A DNA stretch of 64,000 nucleotides from Oleiagrimonas sp963747595. Its GTDB lineage: Bacteria; Pseudomonadota; Gammaproteobacteria; Xanthomonadales; Rhodanobacteraceae. Below the pieces are notes generated by a model. It was not told the origin of the DNA and made no database searches. It saw nothing but the letters and a program-made list of their open reading frames with translations. Shown piece after piece: positions 56,501 to 64,000 of the stretch. The number at the start of each line of letters is the position of its first letter. Position 1 is the stretch's first letter. The DNA lies in contig CAVVFO010000002.1 in assembly GCA_963747595.1 (NCBI GenBank), forward strand, positions 1,302,001 to 1,366,000. The letters run 5' to 3'. The position numbers were made by a program, and so were the translations under genes.

Positions 56501-57361
56501 GTCACCGGCAAGGTGAAAGTCGACAAGGCCAGCGCCAACCTCGGCAAGCTACCCGGTGCCGGCGCGGCCAAGGCCTCGCCGGACGTGGTGGTGGTGGACT
56601 CTCCCCAGCAGCAGCAGAAGGCCCAGTCGCTGCCACTCATGGTGGATGTCCTGGTTGACCTGGATTCGCACACCAGCTTCAAGGGCATGGGCTTGCAGGG
56701 CTCGCTGCATGGACAGCTGCGGGTGCATGCATCGCCGGGCCACGCCGCTACCGGCCAGGGGCAGATCATCGTCGATGGTACGTACAAGGCCTACGGCCAG
56801 GATCTGGACATCAAGCAGGGCCGGCTGCTGTTTGCCAGCACGCCGATCGACAATCCCGGCCTGAACATACGCGCGGTGCGCGATCTCAACCCCAATGCCA
56901 CCATCGACCAGGGACAGGAAGTGGGGCTGCATATTACCGGCACCGCGAAGAACCCCCAGGCCACGGTGTACTCCAATCCCTCCATGCCGCAGGCCGACGC
57001 GCTGGCGTATCTGGTCACAGGCAAGCCACTGTCGCAGGTCGGCAGCGGTCAGGGCAGTCTCGTCACCAGCGCCGCGCAGTCGCTGGGTTCGGCCGCCGGA
57101 AACCTTCTGGCCAAGAGTATCGGCAGCCAGCTGGGCATCGCCGACATCGGCGTCTCCAACAGCGAGGCGCTGGGCGGCAGCTCCGCGTTCACCGTGGGCA
57201 AGTACCTGTCGCCGCGCCTGTACCTGAGCTATGGCGTGGGCCTGTTCGAACCTGGCCAGGTCATCACCCTGCGCTACCGCCTCAGCCATCGCTGGAATTT
57301 CCAGGCGGAGAATGCCACCAATTTCAACCGCGCCAGCTTCAACTACCGCTACGAGAAGTGA
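53564..57361 (+). CDS. tamB: Translocation and assembly module protein TamB
   Basis: The 1265 aa start with an inner-membrane anchor (about residues 25-46, IGAGILVLLIAIALGWLLG). A very long beta-taco body of imperfect repeats follows. The DUF490 domain ends with PQADALAYLVTGKPLSQV and the conserved terminal Phe-rich strand NRASFNYRYEK. TamB spans the periplasm to TamA and takes part in barrel insertion and, with YhdP, in phospholipid transport. It is coupled to tamA. It ends about 145 bases before the convergent tRNA terminator. Confidence 0.94.
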   Translation: MSNRETDGAPSPDPVRRRRRWPRRVGIGAGILVLLIAIALGWLLGTGSGLRFALHEASSLSHGALHVQTAGGRLAGEMDLRGINYSNGKGLSAHISRLDTSLRLWALVTGTVHITKLEVGRVQIQLPQNPPRKKGTPLSLQPPLDVILDRAHIGPITVRKGRKTLFKSNSLALGAAWTHKRVTVDHLLLKAPKGSVALNGTIHTKGSYRGQMKGQFHWTQGKTLLTGTLNAHGDGNVAHLALDTSRPMPVHIRVQLHQNPAHRWQAQVKVPAFDPSRFINSRKLHRLAVTLRVHGQDKSARIRGDITVNAHRLHLAPLAVALDAGNKHLLVRKLHVISAGMKGALDATGDVALTTTPIRARLDMHWQNVRLPPDLAGQTLATTGHLAFSGSTRHFNANGHLKIGPPGQPTDLTLKLAGTPQKIVLDTLTLAQSQGHLALSGTLDLKPAFGWSLQAHARHFNPGLVLAGWKGDLNADLATHGKIHNSKPHGTLTIQKLHGSLRQRQLHGGGKLELSPNRVVSGHLDLRSGSSRIALTGQPGARNDVTLKLHVRSLGDWLPHASGSLHGHFRIRGLWPALAVRGNMSAISFHYRSDRVRAFHLHADIPDISHPGGTLTVNAHAVAVGNKVRIDRLHLAARGNAAHHTLRLNAKGSPVSLELALDGSKHGTGWKGTLRRLDLTFQSMPTWHLQSPAQLAYDRGGASLSQLCLSPGTTASICLSGKRHKSGALEARYRIRALPLQQLLSLASNLPVRSQGTLNGQGHVTRSAKGTLTGQASITSSHGQFRYVNRPKSPLLSYRNLAVHANLSPQQEHVRLGADLNDGGRLDGDITVSGAQEKLHGQVGVDIENLGFLALFTDQVANVSGKLKARLGFAGTLSEPVASGVVNLENFGAEVPAAGIKLHDGRVHVATNQAGNLGVNCQITSGKGTMHLSGTVGLHAGTTTQLHMTGQHVQIADIPAASVTVSPDLTVKQSSKLVSVTGKVKVDKASANLGKLPGAGAAKASPDVVVVDSPQQQQKAQSLPLMVDVLVDLDSHTSFKGMGLQGSLHGQLRVHASPGHAATGQGQIIVDGTYKAYGQDLDIKQGRLLFASTPIDNPGLNIRAVRDLNPNATIDQGQEVGLHITGTAKNPQATVYSNPSMPQADALAYLVTGKPLSQVGSGQGSLVTSAAQSLGSAAGNLLAKSIGSQLGIADIGVSNSEALGGSSAFTVGKYLSPRLYLSYGVGLFEPGQVITLRYRLSHRWNFQAENATNFNRASFNYRYEK

Positions 57362-57504
57362 CGGCACCAAGAGCGACGTGCCGGCCCTCGCCTGCCTCGC
57401 CATCACTGTTTGACCGGCGCAATCGCTCTTGCGCCTGCCGCACTCTGGCTGGCCGGGTCGGCAGCGAACGATGCCGGTCTCTGGACAAACCACCGATGCT
57501 GGAA

Positions 57505-57542
57505 CAAAAAAGCCCGCATCGGCTCTGGACCGTTGCGGGCTT
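57505..57542 (-). terminator. Intrinsic terminator of tRNA-Lys
   Basis: On the minus strand AAGCCCGCA pairs exactly with TGCGGGCTT across a 15-base loop and is followed by a T-run. It begins 7 bases after the CCA end of the tRNA. Confidence 0.9.
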
Positions 57543-57548
57543 CGGGGA

Positions 57549-57624
57549 TGGTGGGCCGTGTGAGACTCGAACTCACGACCATCGGATTAAAAGTCCGGTG
57601 CTCTACCGGCTGAGCTAACGGCCC
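57549..57624 (-). tRNA. tRNA-Lys (UUU anticodon)
   Basis: The 76-base cloverleaf starts GGGCCGTTAGCTCAG and ends with an encoded CCA. The acceptor stem GGGCCGT pairs with the ACGGCCC 3' side. The anticodon loop reads CTTTTAA with TTT in the anticodon position. The T-arm contains GAGTTCGAGTCTC. It is downstream of queC on the same strand. QueC and QueE make the queuosine precursor, which is used by other tRNAs, not by tRNA-Lys. Confidence 0.97.
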
Positions 57625-57715
57625 GGATGCATCAGGGAACCGCGAAGTTTACGGACCCAGCCCTGTGCACACAAGCGCAGAGCGAAACTCTGCGCGATTG
57701 GAGTGCGTACATCGA

Positions 57716-58411
57716 CTAGACATATCGCGTGGTGTCGGCTTCTGCCGCCTCCTCGAAGCCTTGCGCACGCAGGCGGCAGGCGTCGCAATGGCCACAGGCA
57801 CGACCCTCGTCGTCGGCACGATAGCAGCTCACCGTCTGCGAAAAATCCACTCCCAGGCGTGTGCCTTCGCGCACGATGTCCGCCTTGCTCATGCGCATCA
57901 GCGGCGCATGCACACGGATCCGCGTACCTTCCACACCCGCCTTGGTGGCAAGGTTGGCAAGCTGCTCGAATGCCTCGATGAATGCAGGCCGGCAATCGGG
58001 ATATCCGGAGTAATCCACCGCATTGACGCCACAGAAGATATCCGCCGAGCCGAGAACCTCGGCCCAGCCCAGTGCGATGGAGAGCATGATGGTATTGCGT
58101 GCCGGCACGTAAGTGACCGGAATCGCATCGTCGCCTTCCGGCTTGTCCATCGGCACATCGATGTCCGCGGTCAATGCGGATCCCCCGATGGCGCGCAGGT
58201 CCACGTACACGGTCTTGTGTCGCGCCGCATCCAGCATGCGCGACACCCGCTCGGACGCTTCCAGCTCGGCGTTGTGGCGCTGCCCGTAGGCCACGCTGAG
58301 AGCGTACCCCTCGAAGCCCTGCTCCCGCGCCAGCGCCAACGTGACAGCCGAATCCATGCCGCCGGAAACCAGTACGACAGCTTTGCGGATAGGAGTACTC
58401 GAGTCGGTCAT
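57716..58411 (-). CDS. queC: 7-cyano-7-deazaguanine (preQ0) synthase QueC
   Basis: QueC uses ATP and ammonia to convert CDG to preQ0 for queuosine. The 231 aa carry the PP-loop SGGMDS (residues 16-21) and C-terminal zinc cysteines in SCYRADDEGRACGHCDAC. The ATG at 58411 gives the E. coli length; another ATG at 58432, 1 base after the queE stop, is possible. It forms a pair with queE, which supplies its substrate. Confidence 0.95.
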   Translation of the reverse strand: MTDSSTPIRKAVVLVSGGMDSAVTLALAREQGFEGYALSVAYGQRHNAELEASERVSRMLDAARHKTVYVDLRAIGGSALTADIDVPMDKPEGDDAIPVTYVPARNTIMLSIALGWAEVLGSADIFCGVNAVDYSGYPDCRPAFIEAFEQLANLATKAGVEGTRIRVHAPLMRMSKADIVREGTRLGVDFSQTVSCYRADDEGRACGHCDACRLRAQGFEEAAEADTTRYV

Positions 58412-58433
58412 GCATGTGTTCTCGCTGGTCATG

Positions 58434-59120
58434 TCAGTGTCCGGGCACGTCGCCCCAGAGCTGCTTGTGCAGCTGCATTTGCAGACGCACCGGCAAGCGA
58501 TCGGCGAGAATCCATTCGGCCAGTTGGCGGGGCTGCAGGCGCTCGTGCACCGGTGAGAACAACACCATGCAGCGCTGTGCCAGCGCATGCACCGCCACCT
58601 GCTCTCGCGCCCACTCATAGTCATTGCGATCAGCCAGCACCATCTTCACCTGATCATGCGCACCGAGATACTGGAGATTGGACCAGAGGTTACGCACGGA
58701 CTCGCCGGAAGCGGGTGCCTTCAGGTCCATGACCTTGCGCACGCGCGTGTCGACCACGGAGACATCCAGGGCACCCGATGTTTCCAGCGACACCTCGTAA
58801 CCGGCATCGCACAGCCGCTGCAGCAGAATCGCGCAGCGTTTCTGCGCCAGGGGTTCACCGCCGCTGACGCATACATGATGTGCACCGTATCCGGCCACCG
58901 TATCCAGCACGGCGTCGATGTCGTGCCACTGCCCGCCGTGAAATGCGTATTCGGTATCGCACCAGACACAGCGCAGCGGGCACCCCGTCAAACGCACGAA
59001 CACCGTGGGCCAGCCGACGGCATCGGCTTCACCCTGAATGGAGTGAAATATCTCGCTGATACGCAGGCGCTGTGCTGCAACGGCTGCGTCTGGCAACCGG
59101 GAGGTCTCTGGGCCGGACAT
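58434..59120 (-). CDS. queE: 7-carboxy-7-deazaguanine synthase QueE
   Basis: QueE is a radical SAM enzyme that converts carboxy-tetrahydropterin to CDG. The 228 aa contain the cluster motif CPLRCVWC (Cys47, Cys51, Cys54), preceded by HSIQGEADAVGWPTVFVRL, which gives the SAM and substrate pocket of the family. VCVSGGEP is the SAM-binding GGE motif. ATG 59120 follows the cpoB stop by 8 bases. It ends the tol-pal transcript together with queC. Confidence 0.95.
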   Translation of the reverse strand: MSGPETSRLPDAAVAAQRLRISEIFHSIQGEADAVGWPTVFVRLTGCPLRCVWCDTEYAFHGGQWHDIDAVLDTVAGYGAHHVCVSGGEPLAQKRCAILLQRLCDAGYEVSLETSGALDVSVVDTRVRKVMDLKAPASGESVRNLWSNLQYLGAHDQVKMVLADRNDYEWAREQVAVHALAQRCMVLFSPVHERLQPRQLAEWILADRLPVRLQMQLHKQLWGDVPGH

Positions 59121-59128
59121 GCGGAAAA

Positions 59129-59992
59129 TCAGTTGATGGGTTGCTGGTCGAGCTGCATATCCTGCAACCGGCGCTGCGCAAGTTTGGCGACGTCGTTGTG
59201 CGGATATTTGCTGATGACGTTTTTCAGGGTCGCCTGGGCAGCTTCGGGCTGCTTGAGCTGATCCTGGCAATAACCGAGCTTGAGCAGCGCCCCAGGTGCC
59301 TTGGCACTGTCGGGAAACTTGTCCAGCAACGTCTGGAAGCTCTTCTCGGCCACCTTGTAGTTCTGCGTGATGTAGTACGACTCGCCCAGCCAGTAGTAGG
59401 CGTTGTCGGTCAGCGAGCTGGACGGATAGGTCTGCGTGAACGCCCTGAAGCCATGCGCCGCCTTGACGAAATCACCGCCGCGCAGCGCCTGGAATGCGGC
59501 ATCGTAGGCCGCCTGCGCTGCCGTGCCCTGGCCCTGCGAGGCCTTGGTCGATGCACTCGCGGGCTGCGATGCTCCTGCAGCCGCTACCGCCTGTGGCGCC
59601 TTCGTATCGGCAGGCGCCGCCGGCGCAGTCGCACTGGATGCACTGGACGCGGGTGCTGCCGTACCTTGCCCCGATTCGAGACGGCTCAACCGCGAATCGA
59701 GATCCACGTACTGATCCTTGCTCGACTGCTTGAGCTGCTGCACTTCGTGCCTCAGCTCCTCGATCTGCCCCTGTTGCTGACGCAACTGGGATTGCAGATC
59801 CTGAATCTGGTTGACCAGGCCGACATTGCCCTGGCCCTTGTTCTGCATCTGCTGCTCGAGCCGGCTGACGCGTTGCGACAGACTCGGCTTTTGCGCCGCA
59901 ACGGGAGTTGCGAACGCAAGAAGCGTGGTGGCTGCAAGTGCAGCCACCACGCCCGAATCAAGCAATCGATACCGAAAACGTATGCTTGTCAT
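59129..59992 (-). CDS. cpoB: Cell division coordinator CpoB (YbgF)
   Basis: CpoB couples Tol function to PBP1B peptidoglycan synthesis during division. The 287 aa have a signal peptide (about residues 10-33), a trimerising coiled coil rich in Gln and Leu (about 38-98), an Ala/Pro linker and C-terminal TPRs (YDAAFQALRGGDFVKAAHGF, YYWLGESYYITQNYKVAEKS). The ATG overlaps the pal stop by 1 base (TGATG). Position after pal is conserved. Confidence 0.94.
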   Translation of the reverse strand: MTSIRFRYRLLDSGVVAALAATTLLAFATPVAAQKPSLSQRVSRLEQQMQNKGQGNVGLVNQIQDLQSQLRQQQGQIEELRHEVQQLKQSSKDQYVDLDSRLSRLESGQGTAAPASSASSATAPAAPADTKAPQAVAAAGASQPASASTKASQGQGTAAQAAYDAAFQALRGGDFVKAAHGFRAFTQTYPSSSLTDNAYYWLGESYYITQNYKVAEKSFQTLLDKFPDSAKAPGALLKLGYCQDQLKQPEAAQATLKNVISKYPHNDVAKLAQRRLQDMQLDQQPIN

Positions 59993-60510
59993 CACTTCTC
60001 GGTGTAGTCGATCTCGACACGGCGGTTCTTGGACCAGCACGACTCGTTGTGCTCGCGGCACACCGGACGCTCTTCACCGTAGCTGACCACGGTGATCTGG
60101 TCGGCCGACGCACCATCGGCCTCCAGCGCGGACTCCACCGACTTGGCGCGGCGCTCACCCAGGCCGAGGTTGTAGCTGCGCGTGCCACGCTCGTCGGTAT
60201 TGCCTTCGAGCCGCATCTGCGCCTGCGGGCGGTCCTGCAGGTACTTGGCATGGCAGGCGATGATCTTGTCGAATTCGGGCTTGATGTTGCTCTTGTCGAA
60301 ATCGAAGTAGACGGTGCGCTGACGCAGGCAGGCGTCGGACTGCAAATCGGCCGGCGTATAGCCATTGGACTGGGCAGGCTCGGTCTGTGCGGGGGGCTGT
60401 TGCTGTTGCTGCGGCGGCGGAGCGGGTTTTGTTTCCTGCTTCTTGCTGCAGGCCACGATGCCGAGCGTGCAAATCAGCGCGGCCAAGATGAGACGAACAC
60501 GCTTGTTCAT
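59992..60510 (-). CDS. pal: Peptidoglycan-associated lipoprotein Pal
   Basis: Pal anchors the outer membrane to peptidoglycan and binds TolB. The 172 aa have a lipoprotein signal with Cys21 (LGIVACSKK), a Pro/Gln-rich linker and an OmpA-like domain with YFDFDKSNIKPEF and GNTDERGTRSYNLGLGERRA. AAGGAAAG-type ribosome site precedes the ATG. It lies 87 bases after tolB. Confidence 0.96.
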   Translation of the reverse strand: MNKRVRLILAALICTLGIVACSKKQETKPAPPPQQQQQPPAQTEPAQSNGYTPADLQSDACLRQRTVYFDFDKSNIKPEFDKIIACHAKYLQDRPQAQMRLEGNTDERGTRSYNLGLGERRAKSVESALEADGASADQITVVSYGEERPVCREHNESCWSKNRRVEIDYTEK

Positions 60511-60597
60511 GAGTCTTTCCTTTCAACCAGGAGGTGATCCAACAGGGTTTGCACATGTTATGCCGGTGGGCCGGCTTATTGGTATGACTTTCAGTAG

Positions 60598-61917
60598 TTA
60601 CTTGGTGCGGTAAGGCCCCCATGCCGGCTGGCGGACATCGCCGTGCGACAGCACGAGCCGCTGACGGACCTTTCCATCTTCCGATACAGAGTACAACACG
60701 CCGCGCAAACCTTGCGAAGCGGCATACAAAAGCATACTGCCGTTCGGTGCAAAACTGGGTGCATCGTCAAAATCGCCGGGCGACACAAAATGCGTCTGCC
60801 CACCGACACTGTTATCCACTACCGCTATACGATACACGTTGCCGTTTCCGCGCACCATGGCGATTTTCTTACCGTCGGGCCCCAGCGATGCGGCAGCATT
60901 GTAATGCCCCTGGAATGTCAGACGCTGCGGCGTTCCGCCGCTTGCCGCCATCTCGTATAGTTGCGGTTTACCCGAACGGTCGGAGGTAAATACGATGGAT
61001 TTTCCGTCAGGCGTGAACCGTGGTTCGGTATCAATGGAAAAATTGTGTGTCAGCCGGGTTTCCTTGCCACTGGCCAGGTCCATGACGAAAATCTCCGGAT
61101 TGCCGACGTAAGACAGCGACATCGCCAGCTTGGTCCCGTCCGGAGAAAATGCCGGCGCGCTGTTGATCCCCTTGTGCGCGGATACCAATTTGCGCGCCCC
61201 GGTGGAAAGGTTCTGTACGTAGACGGCCGAATCGCCGCTTTCGAACGAGACATATGCCAGCTTGTTGCCGTCCGGCGACCAGGCCGGTGACAGCAGCGCT
61301 TCCTTCGAGCGCACCACGACCTGCGGATTGTAGCCATCGGAATCGGCCACGATCAGCGAATAGGTGATGTTCTTGCCCTTGCCCACAGCGGTGATATAGG
61401 CAATGCGCGTGTAGAACGCGCCACGAATGCCGGTGATCTTCTGGAAGATCTTGTCCGCGATCTGATGCGCCACACCGCGCAAGTCACCCGGCTGCGCGGT
61501 GTAGGACATGCCCAGCATCTTCTGCTGCTTGTTGACGTCCCACAGTTCGAACTGCACCGAATAGGCACCATTGCCGGTGGCCTGTTCGTGGCCGACCACG
61601 ATGTAATCCTGCTTGAGCAGCTTCCAGGTGGGGAATTTGATCTGGTTGCCGGAGGATGGCGACTCGACGATATCGTTCTTGTCCAGCGTGCGGAACTTGC
61701 CGCTGCGCGCCAGATCCATGGTCACCACCGCAGAGACATCCGTGCTAGGTGGAGAACCGGACCCTTGATCGGCAAACGGCACCACCACGATGGGGATCGA
61801 CGACTTGGTGCCATTGACGATGTTCACGCTCAGCTTCTGTGCCTGCGCGCTGCCGATGCCGGACAGCAGCAAGGCGAGGGTCAGCAGGCAGGCGGACAAT
61901 ACTCTGGGTTTGAACAT
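60598..61917 (-). CDS. tolB: Tol-Pal system protein TolB
   Basis: TolB is a periplasmic beta-propeller that shuttles between Pal and the TolA-TolQ-TolR motor. The 439 aa begin with a signal peptide (about residues 1-26). An N-terminal alpha/beta domain is followed by WD-like repeats such as SPAWSPDGNKLAYVSF, SAPAFSPDGTKLAMSL and EPRFTPDGKSIVFTSDRSG. The ATG at 61917 overlaps the tolA stop by 1 base (TGATG). Confidence 0.97.
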   Translation of the reverse strand: MFKPRVLSACLLTLALLLSGIGSAQAQKLSVNIVNGTKSSIPIVVVPFADQGSGSPPSTDVSAVVTMDLARSGKFRTLDKNDIVESPSSGNQIKFPTWKLLKQDYIVVGHEQATGNGAYSVQFELWDVNKQQKMLGMSYTAQPGDLRGVAHQIADKIFQKITGIRGAFYTRIAYITAVGKGKNITYSLIVADSDGYNPQVVVRSKEALLSPAWSPDGNKLAYVSFESGDSAVYVQNLSTGARKLVSAHKGINSAPAFSPDGTKLAMSLSYVGNPEIFVMDLASGKETRLTHNFSIDTEPRFTPDGKSIVFTSDRSGKPQLYEMAASGGTPQRLTFQGHYNAAASLGPDGKKIAMVRGNGNVYRIAVVDNSVGGQTHFVSPGDFDDAPSFAPNGSMLLYAASQGLRGVLYSVSEDGKVRQRLVLSHGDVRQPAWGPYRTK

Positions 61918-62909
61918 CAATTATTGACCTTGAAGTTGAGAGTGATCTGGCGTTGAAACACTTTCTCGAAGCCATGATACGGCAGCGGCTGGGCTCGCAT
62001 CACGGCATTTTCCACCGAGCGCCGCGCCACCTGATCATAGGGACAACTGGATTCAACGTGCGCATCAATGACCTGGCCGCCGGGTATCTGCGTGATGTCG
62101 ATCTTGCACACGACCCCGGTGGGGATGTTATCGGGCCGCAACCACGCCTGTGTGACCGCACTCTGAATGGCTGCCAGCCATTGCGCCTGCAACCCCTGAT
62201 CCGGGCCATTGGTGCCCGAACGCGCCTTCTCGGCCTTGGGCAGGTTGGCATGCGTGCTCCGTGATTTCTTCAGGTCCTTGAGCTGCGCAAGCTTCTGTTG
62301 CTCCAGCTTGCTCTGGCGATCGGCCTGCCGTGACTGTTTCCTGGCCTGGTCCATCTGCTTGAACAGCTTGTCCAGCTTGGCCTGCTGCTGCGCTTTCAAC
62401 TCGGACATGTGCTGCTTTTCGCGCTGTTCCTGCTCATGCCTGGCCTGCGCGGCCTTCTTCTGCGCCGCGGCGACCACTTTTTGCTGCTCCTTCACATCCG
62501 GCCGCTTGGGCGGCGGCGGCAACGTTTTCACGGGTTCAGGCTTGGGCTTTGGCTTGGTGATGGTCGGTTTGACCTTGGGCGGCGGTGGCGGCGTGGCTTT
62601 TTTTGCCTTGTGCCTGGACGGCGGCGGCAACGGTGCACCGGTCGGACCCATCAGCGAAGCCTGGATGACCGGCCCCGGCAGGGTCAGCGGCTTGGAGCAG
62701 GTCACCGGATTCCAGCCATCGGGCAGGTGCAGGTCCCCCACCAGGCGCGCCCACGTGTTGCACGACAGCGTCGCCAGAAGCAGGAAGGCGATGAGACCGA
62801 TATGCAACAGCGCCGCCAGGCCGACCGCAAAAACGTCCGGCACGGACGCGCGACCAGCAGACGCCGATCGAGCGAGAGAACGCGGTTTTGAGTCGGATGT
62901 CTCGATCAT
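61917..62909 (-). CDS. tolA: Tol-Pal system protein TolA
   Basis: The 330 aa have one transmembrane helix (about residues 28-49). A Pro/Lys-rich stretch (about 93-140) follows, then an Ala/Lys/Gln-rich helix (about 140-225). The C-terminal globular TonB-like domain ends at residue 330. TolA transmits inner-membrane proton-motive force to TolB and Pal. The helical domain II is shorter than in E. coli TolA (421 aa). It is 96 bases downstream of tolR. Confidence 0.92.
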   Translation of the reverse strand: MIETSDSKPRSLARSASAGRASVPDVFAVGLAALLHIGLIAFLLLATLSCNTWARLVGDLHLPDGWNPVTCSKPLTLPGPVIQASLMGPTGAPLPPPSRHKAKKATPPPPPKVKPTITKPKPKPEPVKTLPPPPKRPDVKEQQKVVAAAQKKAAQARHEQEQREKQHMSELKAQQQAKLDKLFKQMDQARKQSRQADRQSKLEQQKLAQLKDLKKSRSTHANLPKAEKARSGTNGPDQGLQAQWLAAIQSAVTQAWLRPDNIPTGVVCKIDITQIPGGQVIDAHVESSCPYDQVARRSVENAVMRAQPLPYHGFEKVFQRQITLNFKVNN

Positions 62910-63005
62910 TCGAGGGGAATAGCCTTCGCTATCTGGCGAGAAGAAGCGGGGAAGCTGGCCAAAACCCGCAAAACCGCTGCCGGTTGGCTTCTGCCGTGCG
63001 GACGC

Positions 63006-63485
<480 letters not shown>

Positions 63486-63487
63486 GA

Positions 63488-64000
63488 TCAGGCTTTTTCG
63501 TCACTGTGCAGCTGCCGCTGCAGAATGGAGGAAAACTCCTCCTGGAAGGTGTCGTAGCGGGTGGCGATGCGCTCCACCTTGTTGGCGTAGCGGTTGTAGG
63601 CCCATACCGCGGGGATGGCGGCGAACAGGCCCATCGCGGTCGCCACCAGCGCCTCGGAAATGCCCGGCGCCACCATCGCGATGGTGGCCGATTTCACATT
63701 GGCCAGGCCCTGGAACGCGGCCATGATGCCCCATACGGTGCCGAACAGGCCCACGTACGGGCTGATCGAACCGACATTGGCGAGAAATTCCAGATTGTGT
63801 TCCAGATGCTCCACCTCCCGCGTACCGCACACGCGCATGGCGCGCTCGGACCCTTCCATGACACCGCGGGGGTCGTGGTTCTTGCGCTGGCGCTGGCGCG
63901 CGAACTCGCGAAAGCCGGCCTCGAATACGTTCTCCAGTCCATGCGCCTCGTCGCTGTTGTTGCTCACCTCGCGGAACAGGCCGGCCAGATCGGCCCCGGA
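63488..64000 (-). CDS. tolQ: Tol-Pal system protein TolQ (N-terminus outside window)
   Basis: The frame is open to the right edge, giving 170 residues of the C-terminal part. Two transmembrane segments with the ExbB/TolQ signatures are visible: SISPYVGLFGTVWGIMAAFQ, then GISEALVATAMGLFAAIPAV. EHNLEFLANV-type and VERIATRYDTF cytoplasmic blocks flank them. TolQ pentamers with TolR energise TolA. A GTG at 63967 is internal, not a start, because the upstream codons (AGLFREVSNN) are still TolQ-like. Confidence 0.95.
   Translation of the reverse strand, partial: SGADLAGLFREVSNNSDEAHGLENVFEAGFREFARQRQRKNHDPRGVMEGSERAMRVCGTREVEHLEHNLEFLANVGSISPYVGLFGTVWGIMAAFQGLANVKSATIAMVAPGISEALVATAMGLFAAIPAVWAYNRYANKVERIATRYDTFQEEFSSILQRQLHSDEKA

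Noticed and set aside
63488..63967. Complete 159-aa ORF starting at GTG 63967
   Set aside because: The codons up to the window edge are still TolQ-like, so this is an internal GTG of a truncated gene.

Overview
The window is GC-rich, densely coded chromosomal DNA from a gammaproteobacterium. Several gene blocks have the order seen in Xanthomonadales (Lysobacterales): aspS-yebC-ruvC-ruvA-kup-ruvB, tolQRAB-pal-cpoB-queE-queC-tRNA-Lys, DUF2069-wrbA-yihY, and maf-rng-yhdP-tldD. A Rhodanobacteraceae-type host is a reasonable guess, but genus cannot be set from the sequence alone. There is no phage, integrase, transposase, rRNA or CRISPR array. Both ends cut through genes: tilS on the left and tolQ on the right.

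Layout. 1-2022: end of tilS, xseB, ispA and a DUF4870 membrane protein, the last two convergent on one perfect bidirectional terminator. 2177-5694: pmbA (tldE), yjgA (darP) and tldD. 5834-12696: yhdP, rng, maf, a small membrane protein and rlmH. 13071-21213: ruvB, kup, ruvA, ruvC, yebC, an alpha/beta hydrolase, aspS and an FmdB zinc-ribbon protein, all on the minus strand. 21452-29802, plus strand: a TonB-dependent receptor with a clear sigma70 promoter, then a fused phosphatase/GT20 glucosylglycerol-phosphate synthase (ggpPS type), a YcaD-like MFS transporter and a second Kup potassium transporter. 29995-36765: clpB with a sigma32-type promoter, a cardiolipin synthase-like PLD protein, pgeF, rluD and bamD. 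36874-40193: corC, a DUF4105/Lnb_N membrane protein and corA. 40328-45425: an M16 peptidase, a short asparaginase-like protein and an AidB-like acyl-CoA dehydrogenase. 45589-48687: DUF2069, wrbA, yihY, a TlpA-like thioredoxin and acylphosphatase. 49041-57361: a GH17-GT2 beta-glucan synthase, tamA and tamB. 57505-64000: tRNA-Lys(UUU) with its terminator, queC, queE, cpoB, pal, tolB, tolA, tolR and tolQ.

Themes. Envelope biogenesis dominates: the Tol-Pal system, the BAM lipoprotein BamD, the TAM complex, YhdP, a PLD-type phospholipid enzyme and the Lnb-like protein. A second theme is osmotic adaptation: a glucosylglycerol cassette, two Kup transporters and a periplasmic-glucan-type synthase.

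The least ordinary feature is a family of five intergenic inverted-repeat elements (108 to about 345 bp, REPIN/MITE-like). Their conserved GTAG end supplies the TAG stop codon of yjgA, aspS and ruvB, and one copy encodes the last residues of the DUF2069 protein.
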